DNA of 22,287 bases from a virus. Below the pieces are notes generated by a model. That model did not search any database, was not told the DNA's origin, and was given only the letters and a program-made list of their open reading frames with translations. The DNA is taken from the IMG/VR virus record IMGVR_UViG_3300021440_000130, positions 1 through 22,287 of that record; one strand, 5' to 3'. Shown here one piece after another: positions 7,235-15,757 of the stretch (positions are counted from its first letter, which is position 1; each line of letters starts with the position of its first letter). The translations under genes and the position numbers were made by a program.

Positions 7235-8703
7235 GTCCATGCTCCTACCGATGTTTCCGCGCTCTCGCCCACCTTCACGATCTTGAAGTAGCTGCCCGCC
7301 TTGGCGATGGCGGCGGCGGCCGTCGTGAGGGCGATGGATGGGATGATGGTGCCGCCGGGCGTGATGCGCACGAGGCCCTTGACGAACGTGTAGAGGCCCG
7401 TGTTCACGGCGGCGGTCGCTGCCGGGAACGAAGTGGACACCTGCACCGAGCTTTGCCCGGCAACCGCCGTCGTGGGCGTGCTGGTGTCCGCACCATGGAC
7501 GAGCGCGCCGATGCGGCCATAGGTGGCCGTGCCCGCGAGACTGAAGGTGGCGTTGCCGCTCGTGGCGCTCATCGTGGTGACATAGATCAGCCATTCGAAC
7601 TCGTAGACGCCAGCGGCCACCGTGAGCGCGCCGTTGGCCGTCGTGTTGAAGAACTTCTGCGCAGCCGTCTGGGATGTCAGCGTGTAGTCGGCATCGAGAT
7701 GTATCCAGTGCGCCGCCATGAGTACGCCGGAGTTGGCGGATGCGTTCGTCTTGGTGCGCAGCACGCCATCGACGCCGATGCGCAGGCGCTCCGCCACCGT
7801 GCCAGCGGAGGCGGTATTGATGATCAGGTCGGCGTCTTCCGACGCGGCGGTCGGATCGGTCAGGATCGCTTGGATGTTGGCGTATTCCTGCACCGCAGCG
7901 CCGCTATCCCTGCCCGTAAACTTCACCTGACCCATCACGTCGCTCGCGGCTGGCGAGGCGCTATCGCGGAACATGTCCAGCGTCGGCCCCACCGTCGCTC
8001 CGGCGTCCACCCACGTCATGGTGGCGGAGGTCGTGATGTTCGGCGTCGTGAGCGTGGGGGAGCTGCCGTAGCTGATCGATCCCGACCCATTTCGTCCCGA
8101 TGTCGATCCACAGTAGTTCAACTGCCACGATGCCGCCGTCGTTCCGGTGGTCAGTACACAGAACAATTCGATGGTGGTCGCAGTGAACGTCGATGCGATT
8201 GTATTGCCGCCCGACGACTGGATGGTGATGTTGCTGCCGCTGACGAGGGTCAGTACTTTGTAGTCCCACCCGAGGGCGAGCTTGGTCACGTCCGGCATCT
8301 GGATGGTGTGCGCGCTGGCACCCGACACGATGATGAGGCGCGCGCTGTCGGCAGTCAGGGTCGTCGTGCCGCCGGATGCGGTGATGAACAGGATGTCGTT
8401 GTCCGCACGCTGCAGCAGCGTTGCAGGGGCCGTGATCGCGACCTCCGCCGATCCCGACAACACCAGAAGCGATCCGGTCGAGGACGACTTCAGCGTGCGC
8501 GACAGCGTGGTGCCGACCGCCGTGTATGTGCCTACGCCGATCTCCCAGTCCGTGCCGTCCTCGATGACGTAGTGCACGATGTCGCCGTCGATCACTCCGG
8601 CTGCGGAGAACGACTGATACTTCGAGACGGCGGAGCCGAGGGTGATCGTGCCGGAGCCCGCCGTCGCCGTCGTCATCCTCGCACGGTTATAGACTTTCGC
8701 CAT
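7231..8703 (-). CDS. Beta-rich tail fibre / virion appendage-like protein (490 aa)
   Basis: The N-terminal about 95 residues ([19 protein letters not shown], then [21 protein letters not shown] and [12 protein letters not shown]) form a module I know from many phage fibre/appendage proteins. Residues about 100-330 are low-complexity T/S/G beta structure. The C-terminal part (about 340-490; [13 protein letters not shown]..., [21 protein letters not shown]) looks like a compact jelly-roll-type head domain that may contact the host surface. I chose ATG 8703 because GGGAGG precedes it by seven bases and it overlaps the upstream stop (TAATG). An in-frame upstream ATG at 8751 lacks support. The role is inferred from composition and module resemblance. 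Confidence 0.65.
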   Translation of the reverse strand: MAKVYNRARMTTATAGSGTITLGSAVSKYQSFSAAGVIDGDIVHYVIEDGTDWEIGVGTYTAVGTTLSRTLKSSSTGSLLVLSGSAEVAITAPATLLQRADNDILFITASGGTTTLTADSARLIIVSGASAHTIQMPDVTKLALGWDYKVLTLVSGSNITIQSSGGNTIASTFTATTIELFCVLTTGTTAASWQLNYCGSTSGRNGSGSISYGSSPTLTTPNITTSATMTWVDAGATVGPTLDMFRDSASPAASDVMGQVKFTGRDSGAAVQEYANIQAILTDPTAASEDADLIINTASAGTVAERLRIGVDGVLRTKTNASANSGVLMAAHWIHLDADYTLTSQTAAQKFFNTTANGALTVAAGVYEFEWLIYVTTMSATSGNATFSLAGTATYGRIGALVHGADTSTPTTAVAGQSSVQVSTSFPAATAAVNTGLYTFVKGLVRITPGGTIIPSIALTTAAAAIAKAGSYFKIVKVGESAETSVGAWT

Positions 8704-9110
8704 TATCTGGCCTCCCACATAGGACGATAATCCAGACCACCGATGCACCATGCCGCCTTGCAGCAGCCGTCGTGGATGACGCCGCGCTCATCAGGCACAC
8801 CGTCCGCCACGCGCTTCTCGCAGACGCGACAGTAGAACTTGTAGAGGTCCGGCACGCCAAGATCGCGATCCGCTGGTGACGAGTACCACGCCTCGATGTC
8901 GTAGTTGGCCGGGTCGCGGCAGCACGACAGGGGCGAGACCACCTGCAGCTTGGCCATCCACTTGCCCTTCCCGGCGTCCTCCACACGGTCCTTGACCGAC
9001 ATGTAGTCCACGCGGGGGCAGGCGAGGATGTGCGTGCTGTCAAGCGGCTCCTCGGCGAGGTTCTTCGGCTGGTTGGCGCGGACAGCCATGGTGCTGGGTT
9101 CCATGGTCAT
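8703..9110 (-). CDS. Cysteine-rich protein of 135 aa, putative zinc binder
   Basis: Nine potential metal ligands are visible: C31, C63-C64, C94, C97, H113, C116-C117 and C122. The tightest set is FYCRVCEKR with [13 protein letters not shown], resembling a zinc ribbon. The longer open frame upstream to 9296 is arginine-rich shadow of the neighbour, so I start at ATG 9110, which overlaps the preceding stop (TGATG). A weaker alternative is the ATG two codons later. No strong ribosome binding site is seen, consistent with translational coupling. It sits among appendage genes, which is an odd place for a Cys-rich protein. Function unknown. Confidence 0.62.
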   Translation of the reverse strand: MTMEPSTMAVRANQPKNLAEEPLDSTHILACPRVDYMSVKDRVEDAGKGKWMAKLQVVSPLSCCRDPANYDIEAWYSSPADRDLGVPDLYKFYCRVCEKRVADGVPDERGVIHDGCCKAAWCIGGLDYRPMWEAR

Positions 9111-9544
9111 CAGCCAAGCGTCCAGAACGACACGCCGAAGTCGAGCAGCAGCGTCTCGGTGTCGGCGACGGTGAAGGTCGCGCCATAGTCGTAGCTGTTC
9201 AGCAGCGGCTTGACTGGCGATGCGACCGTGTCGTCGTGGATCGAGATGTAGCGTCCGGTGGTCGATGCGCCGAGGTTGCCGCCCGATGCGGTCCACGTCA
9301 CGTCGGTCGCCGTGGCGGTGATGGTGGCACCGGAGCGCGTCGAGTTGAAGGTGATCGACGTGCCGCCCGTGGTGTAGCCGTTCGAGCCCGCGATCTGGGT
9401 GAGGTCCGCCAAGACGGTGTCGGTCGCCGGGACCGGGGCGTCGGTGTGGATGACGGCCTTGAACGTGTCCTGATTGCCGAACACGTCCATGACCTTGTTG
9501 GCGATCTGCTCAATCGCGCTTTCGTATTTAGTGTAAGTTGCCAT
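9110..9544 (-). CDS. Small beta-rich virion protein, unknown role (144 aa)
   Basis: A 144-residue protein with a helical start (YESAIEQIANKVMDVFG) followed by a beta-rich T/S/G body (LADLTQIAGSNGYTTGG; NSTRSGATITATATDVTW; FTVADTETLLLDFGVSFW). The combination of a short helix with a beta sandwich is usual for small capsid- or tail-associated proteins. AGGA stands about nine bases before the ATG. It is one of a run of four to five genes between portal and scaffold that look like external virion parts. I cannot name a family. Confidence 0.65.
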   Translation of the reverse strand: MATYTKYESAIEQIANKVMDVFGNQDTFKAVIHTDAPVPATDTVLADLTQIAGSNGYTTGGTSITFNSTRSGATITATATDVTWTASGGNLGASTTGRYISIHDDTVASPVKPLLNSYDYGATFTVADTETLLLDFGVSFWTLG

Positions 9545-9554
9545 TGCCGTTGTC

Positions 9555-9782
9555 CTAAGTTGCGTTGATCTTCGTTACATTGGCGACGGCTTCCCGTGCC
9601 GCTTCCTGCTCCGCGTCGTAGACGAGCCCTTCGAGCGTGGTGCAGAACTGCTGTCGGAGGGTCTCCACCACCTCCGCATCCGAGCCCGTCGGCATGCCGA
9701 ACTTGCGCCGCAGCGCCGCGAGGACGCGCGGGATGTCGGCGTTCTGGATGACGATGGGAAATTGAACGGTCGTCGTTGCCAT
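9555..9782 (-). CDS. Hypothetical small protein following the portal (75 aa)
   Basis: The 75-residue product begins MATTTVQFPIVIQNADIPRV and continues as helix (ALRRKFGMPTGSDAEVVETL; EAAREAVANVTKINAT). The ATG follows the portal stop by one base. The beta-strand start with a helical end resembles small phage structural proteins of unknown function. No membrane segment or catalytic motif. Confidence 0.65.
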   Translation of the reverse strand: MATTTVQFPIVIQNADIPRVLAALRRKFGMPTGSDAEVVETLRQQFCTTLEGLVYDAEQEAAREAVANVTKINAT

Positions 9783-9783
9783 A

Positions 9784-12198
9784 TCAGTTCACCGCCGTTT
9801 GCGCCGTGTACTGACGACCATCGGGTGCTGTGATGACCTTCGGTGCCGTGAGCGCGGTTAGGAGTTGCTGGTTCGACGCGAGTACCTGCTCGTTCGACAT
9901 GGTGACGCTCTGCATGAGTTGGCCCAGCGTGGTCTGCAGCACCTGCGCCACGCCGTTCACCTGCTCGCCCGGCTGGCCGAGGAAGGCGTCCTGCTCCTCC
10001 GCCAGTATCTGGTCGCGCAGCTTCGCCTTGCCCGTCGAGAGGCCCAGCTCGCTCGTCGCCTGCGCCGTCCTGATCTGGTGGTCGGCCTGCTCGTTCTTGA
10101 TCTGCATGTCGAGCTGGTGGCTCTGCTGCTTGTGCTGAAGGTCGAGAGTGTTCGACGCCTGCTTGTGCTGCAGCTCGATCTCCTTCTCCTTCTTCTTCGC
10201 CTCCAGCAGCGCGGCGTTCGGGTCCGGCGGCTGCTGCTGCGGCTGCGACAGGCGATCCTGCACGGCCTTGAAGGCCTGCTCGATCACGTCTTCGAGCTGA
10301 CGCCCGGCGCGGAAGCCGCGAGCGGTGAACAGGATGGTCTCGCTGACCAGCGGTGCCAGCTCCGGCACCTGACCAAGGAGCGGCACGGCCTGCTGCATGA
10401 GGCCGCCGATGGCCGTGACGAACTCGGTGCGGCGCTGCTTCTCCGCGTCCTCGTCCGGCTGGATCGTGCTGTCCGTCTCGATCTCGATGCGGTAGCCGCG
10501 CATGTCGTCGTTCTTCAGCAGGGCGAAGGCGTCGTCCACCTTCTGCATCTCGGCCTGATAGGCCTGCTCCGCCTGCTGGTACTGCTGCATGGCGGCCTGC
10601 TGCTGCTGCATCGCCTGCTGGTACTGCTGCATGGCCTGCTGGTCGCGCTGCTGGTCGCCTGTCGGCTGCGGCGGCGGCATCTGCTGCTGCTGCGGCGGCG
10701 GAGGCGGCGGCTGCGGGCGCTCGACGTTGGTGACGGTGAGCAGGTACTCCGGCTCGTACTGTTCAGCGATCACCTCGCACACCATCCTCGTCAGGTCGCG
10801 AGCGAAGCGCACCAGCTCCTGCTGGCGATCCCTGATGCGAACACTGCCCCACTGGGCCTTGATCGACTGGGCTGTTGCGGTCTCGCCGCTCTCGGTCGCA
10901 CCGCGCAGGATGTCGCTGATGCCTGTGATCTGGTAGACGTCTTGGATGGCTTGGTTTCTGATCTCGATGCATGCGCGCAGGGTCTCGACCACGTCCTTGA
11001 TGGGAAGCCACACGATGGCGTTGCTGCCGCCACGCTCGGTGAACGCGGCCCAGCTCGCCACCGGGATCATTTGGCTCTCCGTCGCTGGCGACAGCGCCTT
11101 GGCCATGGCCTCGCTCACCTCGCCCTCGGCACCAGCCGGGTAGAAGCCGACGAGCTTGAGGCTGTCGATCAGGTTGGAGATGCGCGCCGTGAGGAGGTCG
11201 ATCTCCTCCGCCTGATCCTGATAGTACTTGTAGTCTGGCGTCGGGATCAGCGTGTTATTGGTCAGCGTGGCATAGACAGGCTTCGGGCAGGGGAAGAAGC
11301 CCTCGAAGTCGAGCAGCGGCTCGGCCTCCTCCAGCACGGCATTGGCCCCCTTCGCGACGAAGAAGACCTTCTCGTGGACCTTCGACCAGATTTCGTAAAC
11401 CGTCGCCTGCGCCTCCTGCGCATTGTCGAGCTTCGGGTCGCGAATGCCGTCACCACCGTCCGTGGACTGTGCCTTGTTGTCCATCGGCACGGACTTCCAT
11501 TTCGCGCCGAACCGCTTCTTGCCCTCCTCGTCGGTCATGTAGGCGATCTTCGCCACCCAGCCGACTTCCTCCCAGCGCCGGGCGGGCTGGTGCAGGAACT
11601 GGCGATAGTGGATGTAGTCCACGCACGTCTTGTGTTCCTTGATCGTCGGGGCCGTCGCCGCCATGGGCGATGCGGGCTGGCCGTCCGACAGCATGCCCTG
11701 CACGGGCTGGTCGTCGCTCTCCTGCGCCTCCGCAGGATCGTCCTCGCCCTCGATCTCCGCCTCGTAGCGCACCCACGCGGTGCCACGACCGGGCAGCAGC
11801 AAGTCGTCACGCACGGCGCGCAGGCAGTTGTCGAGACCCATGCGCTCGAACTCGAAGCTGGCGGCACGTTCGAGGATTTCCGCAGCGAGGCGGCCCACCG
11901 GGTCCTTGTCGCGATAGCGGCGCGACACCTGCGGCACAGGCGGGCGCGCGTAGACAGACGGCTTCAGCACCTCGGTGTTCGCCCACAGCATGGCGAACTT
12001 GCGCTTGCCATCGCTCTTGCTCTCCTGCTTCGCATAGAGCTTGTAGAGCTTGTCGGCCCGTTTCCAAAAGTCGCCGAAGAACTTCTCGGCCCGCTGGATT
12101 TCCTTCTTCCAGTAGTCCTGCATTTTGTCTACACTGTCGGCCCCTGCGCGCTTCTCGTTTTCGGGCTGCGCGTTGGCTGCGGCCATATTCAGAACCAT
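9784..12198 (-). CDS. Portal protein, P22-type
   Basis: An 804-residue protein forming the dodecameric ring at the head vertex through which DNA is packaged and ejected. The N-terminal pattern (WANTEVLKPSVYARPPVPQVSRRY, edges quoted) and the later ITGISDILRGATESGETATAQ, SIKAQWGSVRI and RDRQQELVRFARDLTRMVCE segments are typical of P22-type portals. The C-terminal part is a long Q-rich helical region (about 660-750) matching the barrel-like extension of that family. A Pro/Gln-rich low-complexity insert covers about residues 498-558. The length is somewhat above P22's portal. Start 12198 has AGGGGG upstream; an ATG four codons on is an alternative. The terminases lie upstream, with the large zincin protein and a plus-strand gene in between. 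Confidence 0.85.
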   Translation of the reverse strand: MVLNMAAANAQPENEKRAGADSVDKMQDYWKKEIQRAEKFFGDFWKRADKLYKLYAKQESKSDGKRKFAMLWANTEVLKPSVYARPPVPQVSRRYRDKDPVGRLAAEILERAASFEFERMGLDNCLRAVRDDLLLPGRGTAWVRYEAEIEGEDDPAEAQESDDQPVQGMLSDGQPASPMAATAPTIKEHKTCVDYIHYRQFLHQPARRWEEVGWVAKIAYMTDEEGKKRFGAKWKSVPMDNKAQSTDGGDGIRDPKLDNAQEAQATVYEIWSKVHEKVFFVAKGANAVLEEAEPLLDFEGFFPCPKPVYATLTNNTLIPTPDYKYYQDQAEEIDLLTARISNLIDSLKLVGFYPAGAEGEVSEAMAKALSPATESQMIPVASWAAFTERGGSNAIVWLPIKDVVETLRACIEIRNQAIQDVYQITGISDILRGATESGETATAQSIKAQWGSVRIRDRQQELVRFARDLTRMVCEVIAEQYEPEYLLTVTNVERPQPPPPPPQQQQMPPPQPTGDQQRDQQAMQQYQQAMQQQQAAMQQYQQAEQAYQAEMQKVDDAFALLKNDDMRGYRIEIETDSTIQPDEDAEKQRRTEFVTAIGGLMQQAVPLLGQVPELAPLVSETILFTARGFRAGRQLEDVIEQAFKAVQDRLSQPQQQPPDPNAALLEAKKKEKEIELQHKQASNTLDLQHKQQSHQLDMQIKNEQADHQIRTAQATSELGLSTGKAKLRDQILAEEQDAFLGQPGEQVNGVAQVLQTTLGQLMQSVTMSNEQVLASNQQLLTALTAPKVITAPDGRQYTAQTAVN
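10526..10710 (-). repeat. Pro/Gln low-complexity insert with a 42-bp tandem duplication
   Basis: This stretch encodes about residues 498-558 of the portal: six prolines, then Q-rich sequence with alternating Q, A, M and Y. Inside it a 24-base segment occurs at 10570-10593 and again at 10612-10635, exactly 42 bases (14 codons) apart. Each copy encodes the QQYQQA-type unit. It probably forms a flexible or helical insert that tolerates length change. Confidence 0.75.
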
Positions 12199-12209
12199 GG
12201 AGACCCCCT

Positions 12210-12401
12210 ATGGCAAAGGATTTGCTTGATCAGCTCTCGCCCGCATTCGGGTGGGACGAGAACGGCATGTGGAATGGCATGACGCGCGACGAGGTCGAGG
12301 CCAAGCTCAACGCCATGAAGGCCGAGCTGAACAAGCGACAGCTCGATGCTTGGCGTCTGCATCAGCTCGCTCACTGGACGCCCCCGTCGTTGCCGAACTG
12401 A
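12210..12401 (+). CDS. Plus-strand small protein between portal and zincin genes (63 aa)
   Basis: This is the only convincing plus-strand gene in an otherwise leftward block. It begins MAKDLLDQLSPAFGWDENG and contains an amphipathic helix (DEVEAKLNAMKAELNKRQLD), ending WTPPSLPN. A GGAG at 12199-12202 is seven bases before the ATG, and third codon positions are GC-rich as in the neighbours. It fills the 172-base gap exactly where no minus-strand frame makes sense and overlaps the 3' end of the zincin gene by 31 bases. Its ribosome site abuts the portal start codon on the other strand. No known family; no clear plus-strand promoter was found. It could be a regulator or a small assembly factor, or an antisense transcript with a peptide. 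Confidence 0.6.
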   Translation: MAKDLLDQLSPAFGWDENGMWNGMTRDEVEAKLNAMKAELNKRQLDAWRLHQLAHWTPPSLPN

Positions 12402-15400
12402 GATTGCGCAGCACCGCCGAGGAGGGCAGCGCCCGCGAAGGCCGGGATGATGCCCTTCTTGACGGCTGCATCGATGGCGTTGGGCCATGACGGTCCAGCC
12501 TCGGTGATGATCCGGCGCACGCGGTCGATGACCGTATTGGCCGGGATGCCCATGTCCTTCTCCCACCTGTCCGACACCGCCTGCACGCGCTCAAGGCCGG
12601 GGATGATGTCGCGGTCGAAGGTGCCCTTGAGCTTCGGGTTGGCGCGCGTGTCGTCGAACAGGCGATGGTAGCTGTCGGGGTTCTGGAAGGCCGGGGCCTG
12701 CTTGAACACGTCCGGCACGTAGGGGCTGGCACCGGGCTGGTCGAACTGCACGTACCGGAAGTCGTTGCCGACATCGCGCTCGACAATCGGGCCGAACATC
12801 TGCTCGCCCTTCTTGTTGATCGTGGTCGGCTCGATCTGGGTGCCGCCGGGCGACAGGTCCATGCCCGCCTTCTGCGCGAGTTGCTGGAACTGCTTGTTCG
12901 GCATGTCGCCGATGTTCTTGATGACGGCCTCGCCGTTCTTTCCGGGCTGCACCACGACGCTCTTGAACCACTCGGGGCCGAAGTGCGCCTTCACGGCTTG
13001 GAAGGCGCGCTCGTAGTCGTCGTAGCTCTTCAGCGGCGCGCCGATGGGGGCGAGGCTTGCCGTGGCCTGTGTCGCGCCGTCCGTGCGCCCGACCGTGATG
13101 GCACCGCCCTCCTGCCCGAGGCCGATCTGGTTCCAGTCGCGCACCGCGCCCATGGCCGTCGCGCTGGCGGGGTCAATCACCTTGTCGGGGCCGGAGCCCA
13201 TGGTGCCGACGCCGTAGCGCACGGCACGGTTCGGCTCCATCATGTCGCCCCACTGGCCGAGGCCCTTCTCCATGGGCGGCGTCATGCCGAGCGAGGCCGC
13301 TGGCAGGTTGCGACCGCGTCCATCGCTGAAGGCGTCCATCATTTGGTCCGTGTACTGATCTTTTACCGACAGCGGGGCATTGAGCAGAGCCTTGTCCACA
13401 CCTGTCGATGGGCCGGGGATCGCGGCCACCTGTGTCAGGGCCGAGTTCTCCTGCATGATCTTGTCGGCGGGCAGCACCTCGAACTTCTCCTGCTTTTGCC
13501 GCTCGATGTCCCACAGGTCAGCCTGCGCACGCTCGTAGGTCTTGCTCCCGGTGCCCAGCCGCCCCCGCAACTCGGGATCACGACGCGCCTCGCGCACCAC
13601 CTTGTTGTAGATGCGGTCCATCCACAGGTGTTCGGTGTCGCTGGCGGCGTTCTGCTTGTTCTTCGGGTTGCGCGGGAACTGGGTGGCCTCCTTGTCCCAC
13701 GTGTCGTGGACGGCCCGGCCCGGCTTTACCGCGCGCTCGCCGCCGAAGGCGTAGTCTTGGAAGTCCGCAGGCCGAAACTCCTCCGGCAGCAGATGGTACG
13801 TGTACTGACCAGTCTTGGGGTCAGCCGACATGCGCCCGGTCGAGAAGTCGTCCGCGATCTTGGCACCCGAGGCGTTGGGGTAGAGACCCGCCTTGACCGG
13901 GTAGCCCACGGCGTCTTGGTTCATGGCCTTCAGGGCGTGCGTGGTGTTCGGCAGGGGCGACATCTGGTTCGAGGTGTGGCCCGAGGCGGTGGCGAACTTC
14001 TGCGCGGTCGTGGGGTTGCCCGTCCAGTTGCGGATGGCGTTCTGGAAGTCATCGTAGAAGTTGGTGCCCTGCCCCTTGTAAGCCCGCAGGCGCGTCAGGA
14101 TGTCGGCCACCAAGGCGTTCTCGGCCTCCGGCGTGGAGATGTGCGGGGGAGCGCCCACGAAGCCGCCGCGCTGGCTGACCTTGCGGGGGGTGTCGATGGC
14201 TTGCTGCAGCAGCTCGTCGGCGGAGGCTTCAGGAGCCCGCCCACGGCGAGGACCGTTCTGGGCTACAGGGGTAGCGGCCTCCTCCATGGAGCCCGCCTGA
14301 CGCGGCTTGTAGCCCTTCTGCGGCCCCCTTAGAACGCGGAAGGTCGGATCGCCTGTCTGGAGGTCGATGTCGCCTGTCGGAACGCGGATCGAGCCGTCCA
14401 CATCCCTGATCCACTGCCTGTCAGCCGGATAGTCCATCATGGCACCGGGGAACTGCCCGACACGGGTTGGCATGTCCATGTACAAGCGCTTGTCGGTCAG
14501 GCTGGCGAGGTTCTCGCTGCTGTTGCGACGATAGGCACGATAGGGCTCGCTCCAGCCGTAGCCCATCTGCGTGAAGCTGGGCCGCTCCAGACCGCGCGCG
14601 GCATCGTCGGCCTGAATGAACTTGAAGGCATCGTCGCCCGGCATCGCGCCGTTCGGGAGGTCGTTGATGTAGTCCACGAGGTGCTGCCCCTCGTGCGCGA
14701 GGATGCGCCGGAGGTTCTTCTCGCCCACCGCCCGGCCAAACTGGTCAACGCCGCCGTTGAATGGCGAGCCGTACGCCTCCACGAAGCCGCCGGGGCCGAT
14801 GTCGCTGCGGAACTGGCCGGAGCCGCCGCCGTCGTTGGCAATCGAAGCGTAGGCGTCCATCGCCTCGGGCTGGGCCTCGTAGAGCTGGTCGTGCTTCCAA
14901 AGCTTGGGCAGCTTCTCGGGCATCAGCGTCTTGTCCATGGCGCGCGGATCGGCGGCGTAGACGCTGCCTGCGCCCGTGATCTTGCTCTCGTTGTCGGGCA
15001 GCTCCCAACGCCACTGGCCATCGGGAGCGCGCCACCAGCCGCTCTTGCCGTCGCGCGCCGTGCGCTGCCAGATTTCCTCGGCTGGTGTGCCGAGCTTCTC
15101 CAGCCGCTTCGCCTCGTCCAGCGTTTCCATCGGGGCGTTCTTCACGCCGGGCGGCAGGAAGATGCCGAGCCCGAGCGCACCCATGCCCACGGCCTTCCAC
15201 GCTGCCAGCTTGTCGTTGTCGGCCCATGCGTCGATGTACTCCGAGCCGGACTGGCCAAGCTGCATGGCGTCACCGATGCCGGGCGTGGCCGCTGCCACGT
15301 TGTTCACCAGCTCGCCAGTGCGCCCGAGGCTGTCCGACACGTGCGGGCCGCCGTAGTAGTCGATGGCCTTGCCCACAGCTTGGATCGGCTTGTCGATGGC

Positions 15401-15757
15401 CTCCGCCACCTTCAGGCGTTTGCGCTCCATGGCCGAAGCCGGGCGCATCCTCTTCCGGTCGCCAGAACCCGGCTGGACGCCCGGCGCGAGGTCACCAGCG
15501 GCCTTCCGCTGGGCGGCGATAGGTCCGAGGCCCGTCGCGGTGTTGGCCGTCACGCGGCTTCCCATGGGGTCGTCCAGCGTGTGGCCGTAGAGCTTGATCT
15601 CCTTCTGCTGCTGCTCGTAGACGGCAGCGGCGTTGGCCATCTTGCGCTTCTCGTCCGCGAGCTGGGCGTCCTTGCGCTGCTGATCCCAGTAGGCGGGGTC
15701 GGCCTCCGGCATCGGGACGCGCGGGGCTGTGCCAAGGCCTGCGATGCGTGATGCCAT
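12371..15757 (-). CDS. Large virion-type protein with zincin (HEGQH) domain (1128 aa)
   Basis: A 1128-residue protein between large terminase and portal. Residues about 222-253 (GTPAEEIWQRTARDGKSGWW, then DGQWRWELPD) match a module I know from phage internal/minor virion proteins. It is followed by a metalloprotease-like motif LAHEGQHLVDYI at 353-364 (H355, E356, H359). A conserved SSENLASLTDKRL segment (E415) is a candidate third zinc ligand region. This arrangement resembles the large polyvalent-protein zincin domains. The C-terminus carries a hydrophobic stretch (GIIPAFAGAALLGG, 1102-1115). I chose ATG 15757 because it overlaps the terminase stop (TGATG); the ORF extends further upstream without support. 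I infer an ejected or internal protein that may cleave peptides. Regions 430-1100 are unassigned. Confidence 0.7.
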   Translation of the reverse strand: MASRIAGLGTAPRVPMPEADPAYWDQQRKDAQLADEKRKMANAAAVYEQQQKEIKLYGHTLDDPMGSRVTANTATGLGPIAAQRKAAGDLAPGVQPGSGDRKRMRPASAMERKRLKVAEAIDKPIQAVGKAIDYYGGPHVSDSLGRTGELVNNVAAATPGIGDAMQLGQSGSEYIDAWADNDKLAAWKAVGMGALGLGIFLPPGVKNAPMETLDEAKRLEKLGTPAEEIWQRTARDGKSGWWRAPDGQWRWELPDNESKITGAGSVYAADPRAMDKTLMPEKLPKLWKHDQLYEAQPEAMDAYASIANDGGGSGQFRSDIGPGGFVEAYGSPFNGGVDQFGRAVGEKNLRRILAHEGQHLVDYINDLPNGAMPGDDAFKFIQADDAARGLERPSFTQMGYGWSEPYRAYRRNSSENLASLTDKRLYMDMPTRVGQFPGAMMDYPADRQWIRDVDGSIRVPTGDIDLQTGDPTFRVLRGPQKGYKPRQAGSMEEAATPVAQNGPRRGRAPEASADELLQQAIDTPRKVSQRGGFVGAPPHISTPEAENALVADILTRLRAYKGQGTNFYDDFQNAIRNWTGNPTTAQKFATASGHTSNQMSPLPNTTHALKAMNQDAVGYPVKAGLYPNASGAKIADDFSTGRMSADPKTGQYTYHLLPEEFRPADFQDYAFGGERAVKPGRAVHDTWDKEATQFPRNPKNKQNAASDTEHLWMDRIYNKVVREARRDPELRGRLGTGSKTYERAQADLWDIERQKQEKFEVLPADKIMQENSALTQVAAIPGPSTGVDKALLNAPLSVKDQYTDQMMDAFSDGRGRNLPAASLGMTPPMEKGLGQWGDMMEPNRAVRYGVGTMGSGPDKVIDPASATAMGAVRDWNQIGLGQEGGAITVGRTDGATQATASLAPIGAPLKSYDDYERAFQAVKAHFGPEWFKSVVVQPGKNGEAVIKNIGDMPNKQFQQLAQKAGMDLSPGGTQIEPTTINKKGEQMFGPIVERDVGNDFRYVQFDQPGASPYVPDVFKQAPAFQNPDSYHRLFDDTRANPKLKGTFDRDIIPGLERVQAVSDRWEKDMGIPANTVIDRVRRIITEAGPSWPNAIDAAVKKGIIPAFAGAALLGGAAQSQFGNDGGVQ

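Noticed and set aside
6158-7291. Plus-strand frame of 377 codons over the repeat protein
   Set aside because: Its repeats follow from the opposite-strand 66-bp units; no independent coding signal.
9865-12282. Plus-strand open frame of 805 codons opposite the portal
   Set aside because: It is rich in Leu, Arg and His with no domain and mirrors the portal frame; long antisense frames are common at this GC content.
11670-12401. Longer plus-strand frame (243 codons) leading into the 63-residue gene
   Set aside because: Only the part from ATG 12210 has a ribosome site and protein-like composition; the earlier part is Arg/Ala-rich antisense of the portal.
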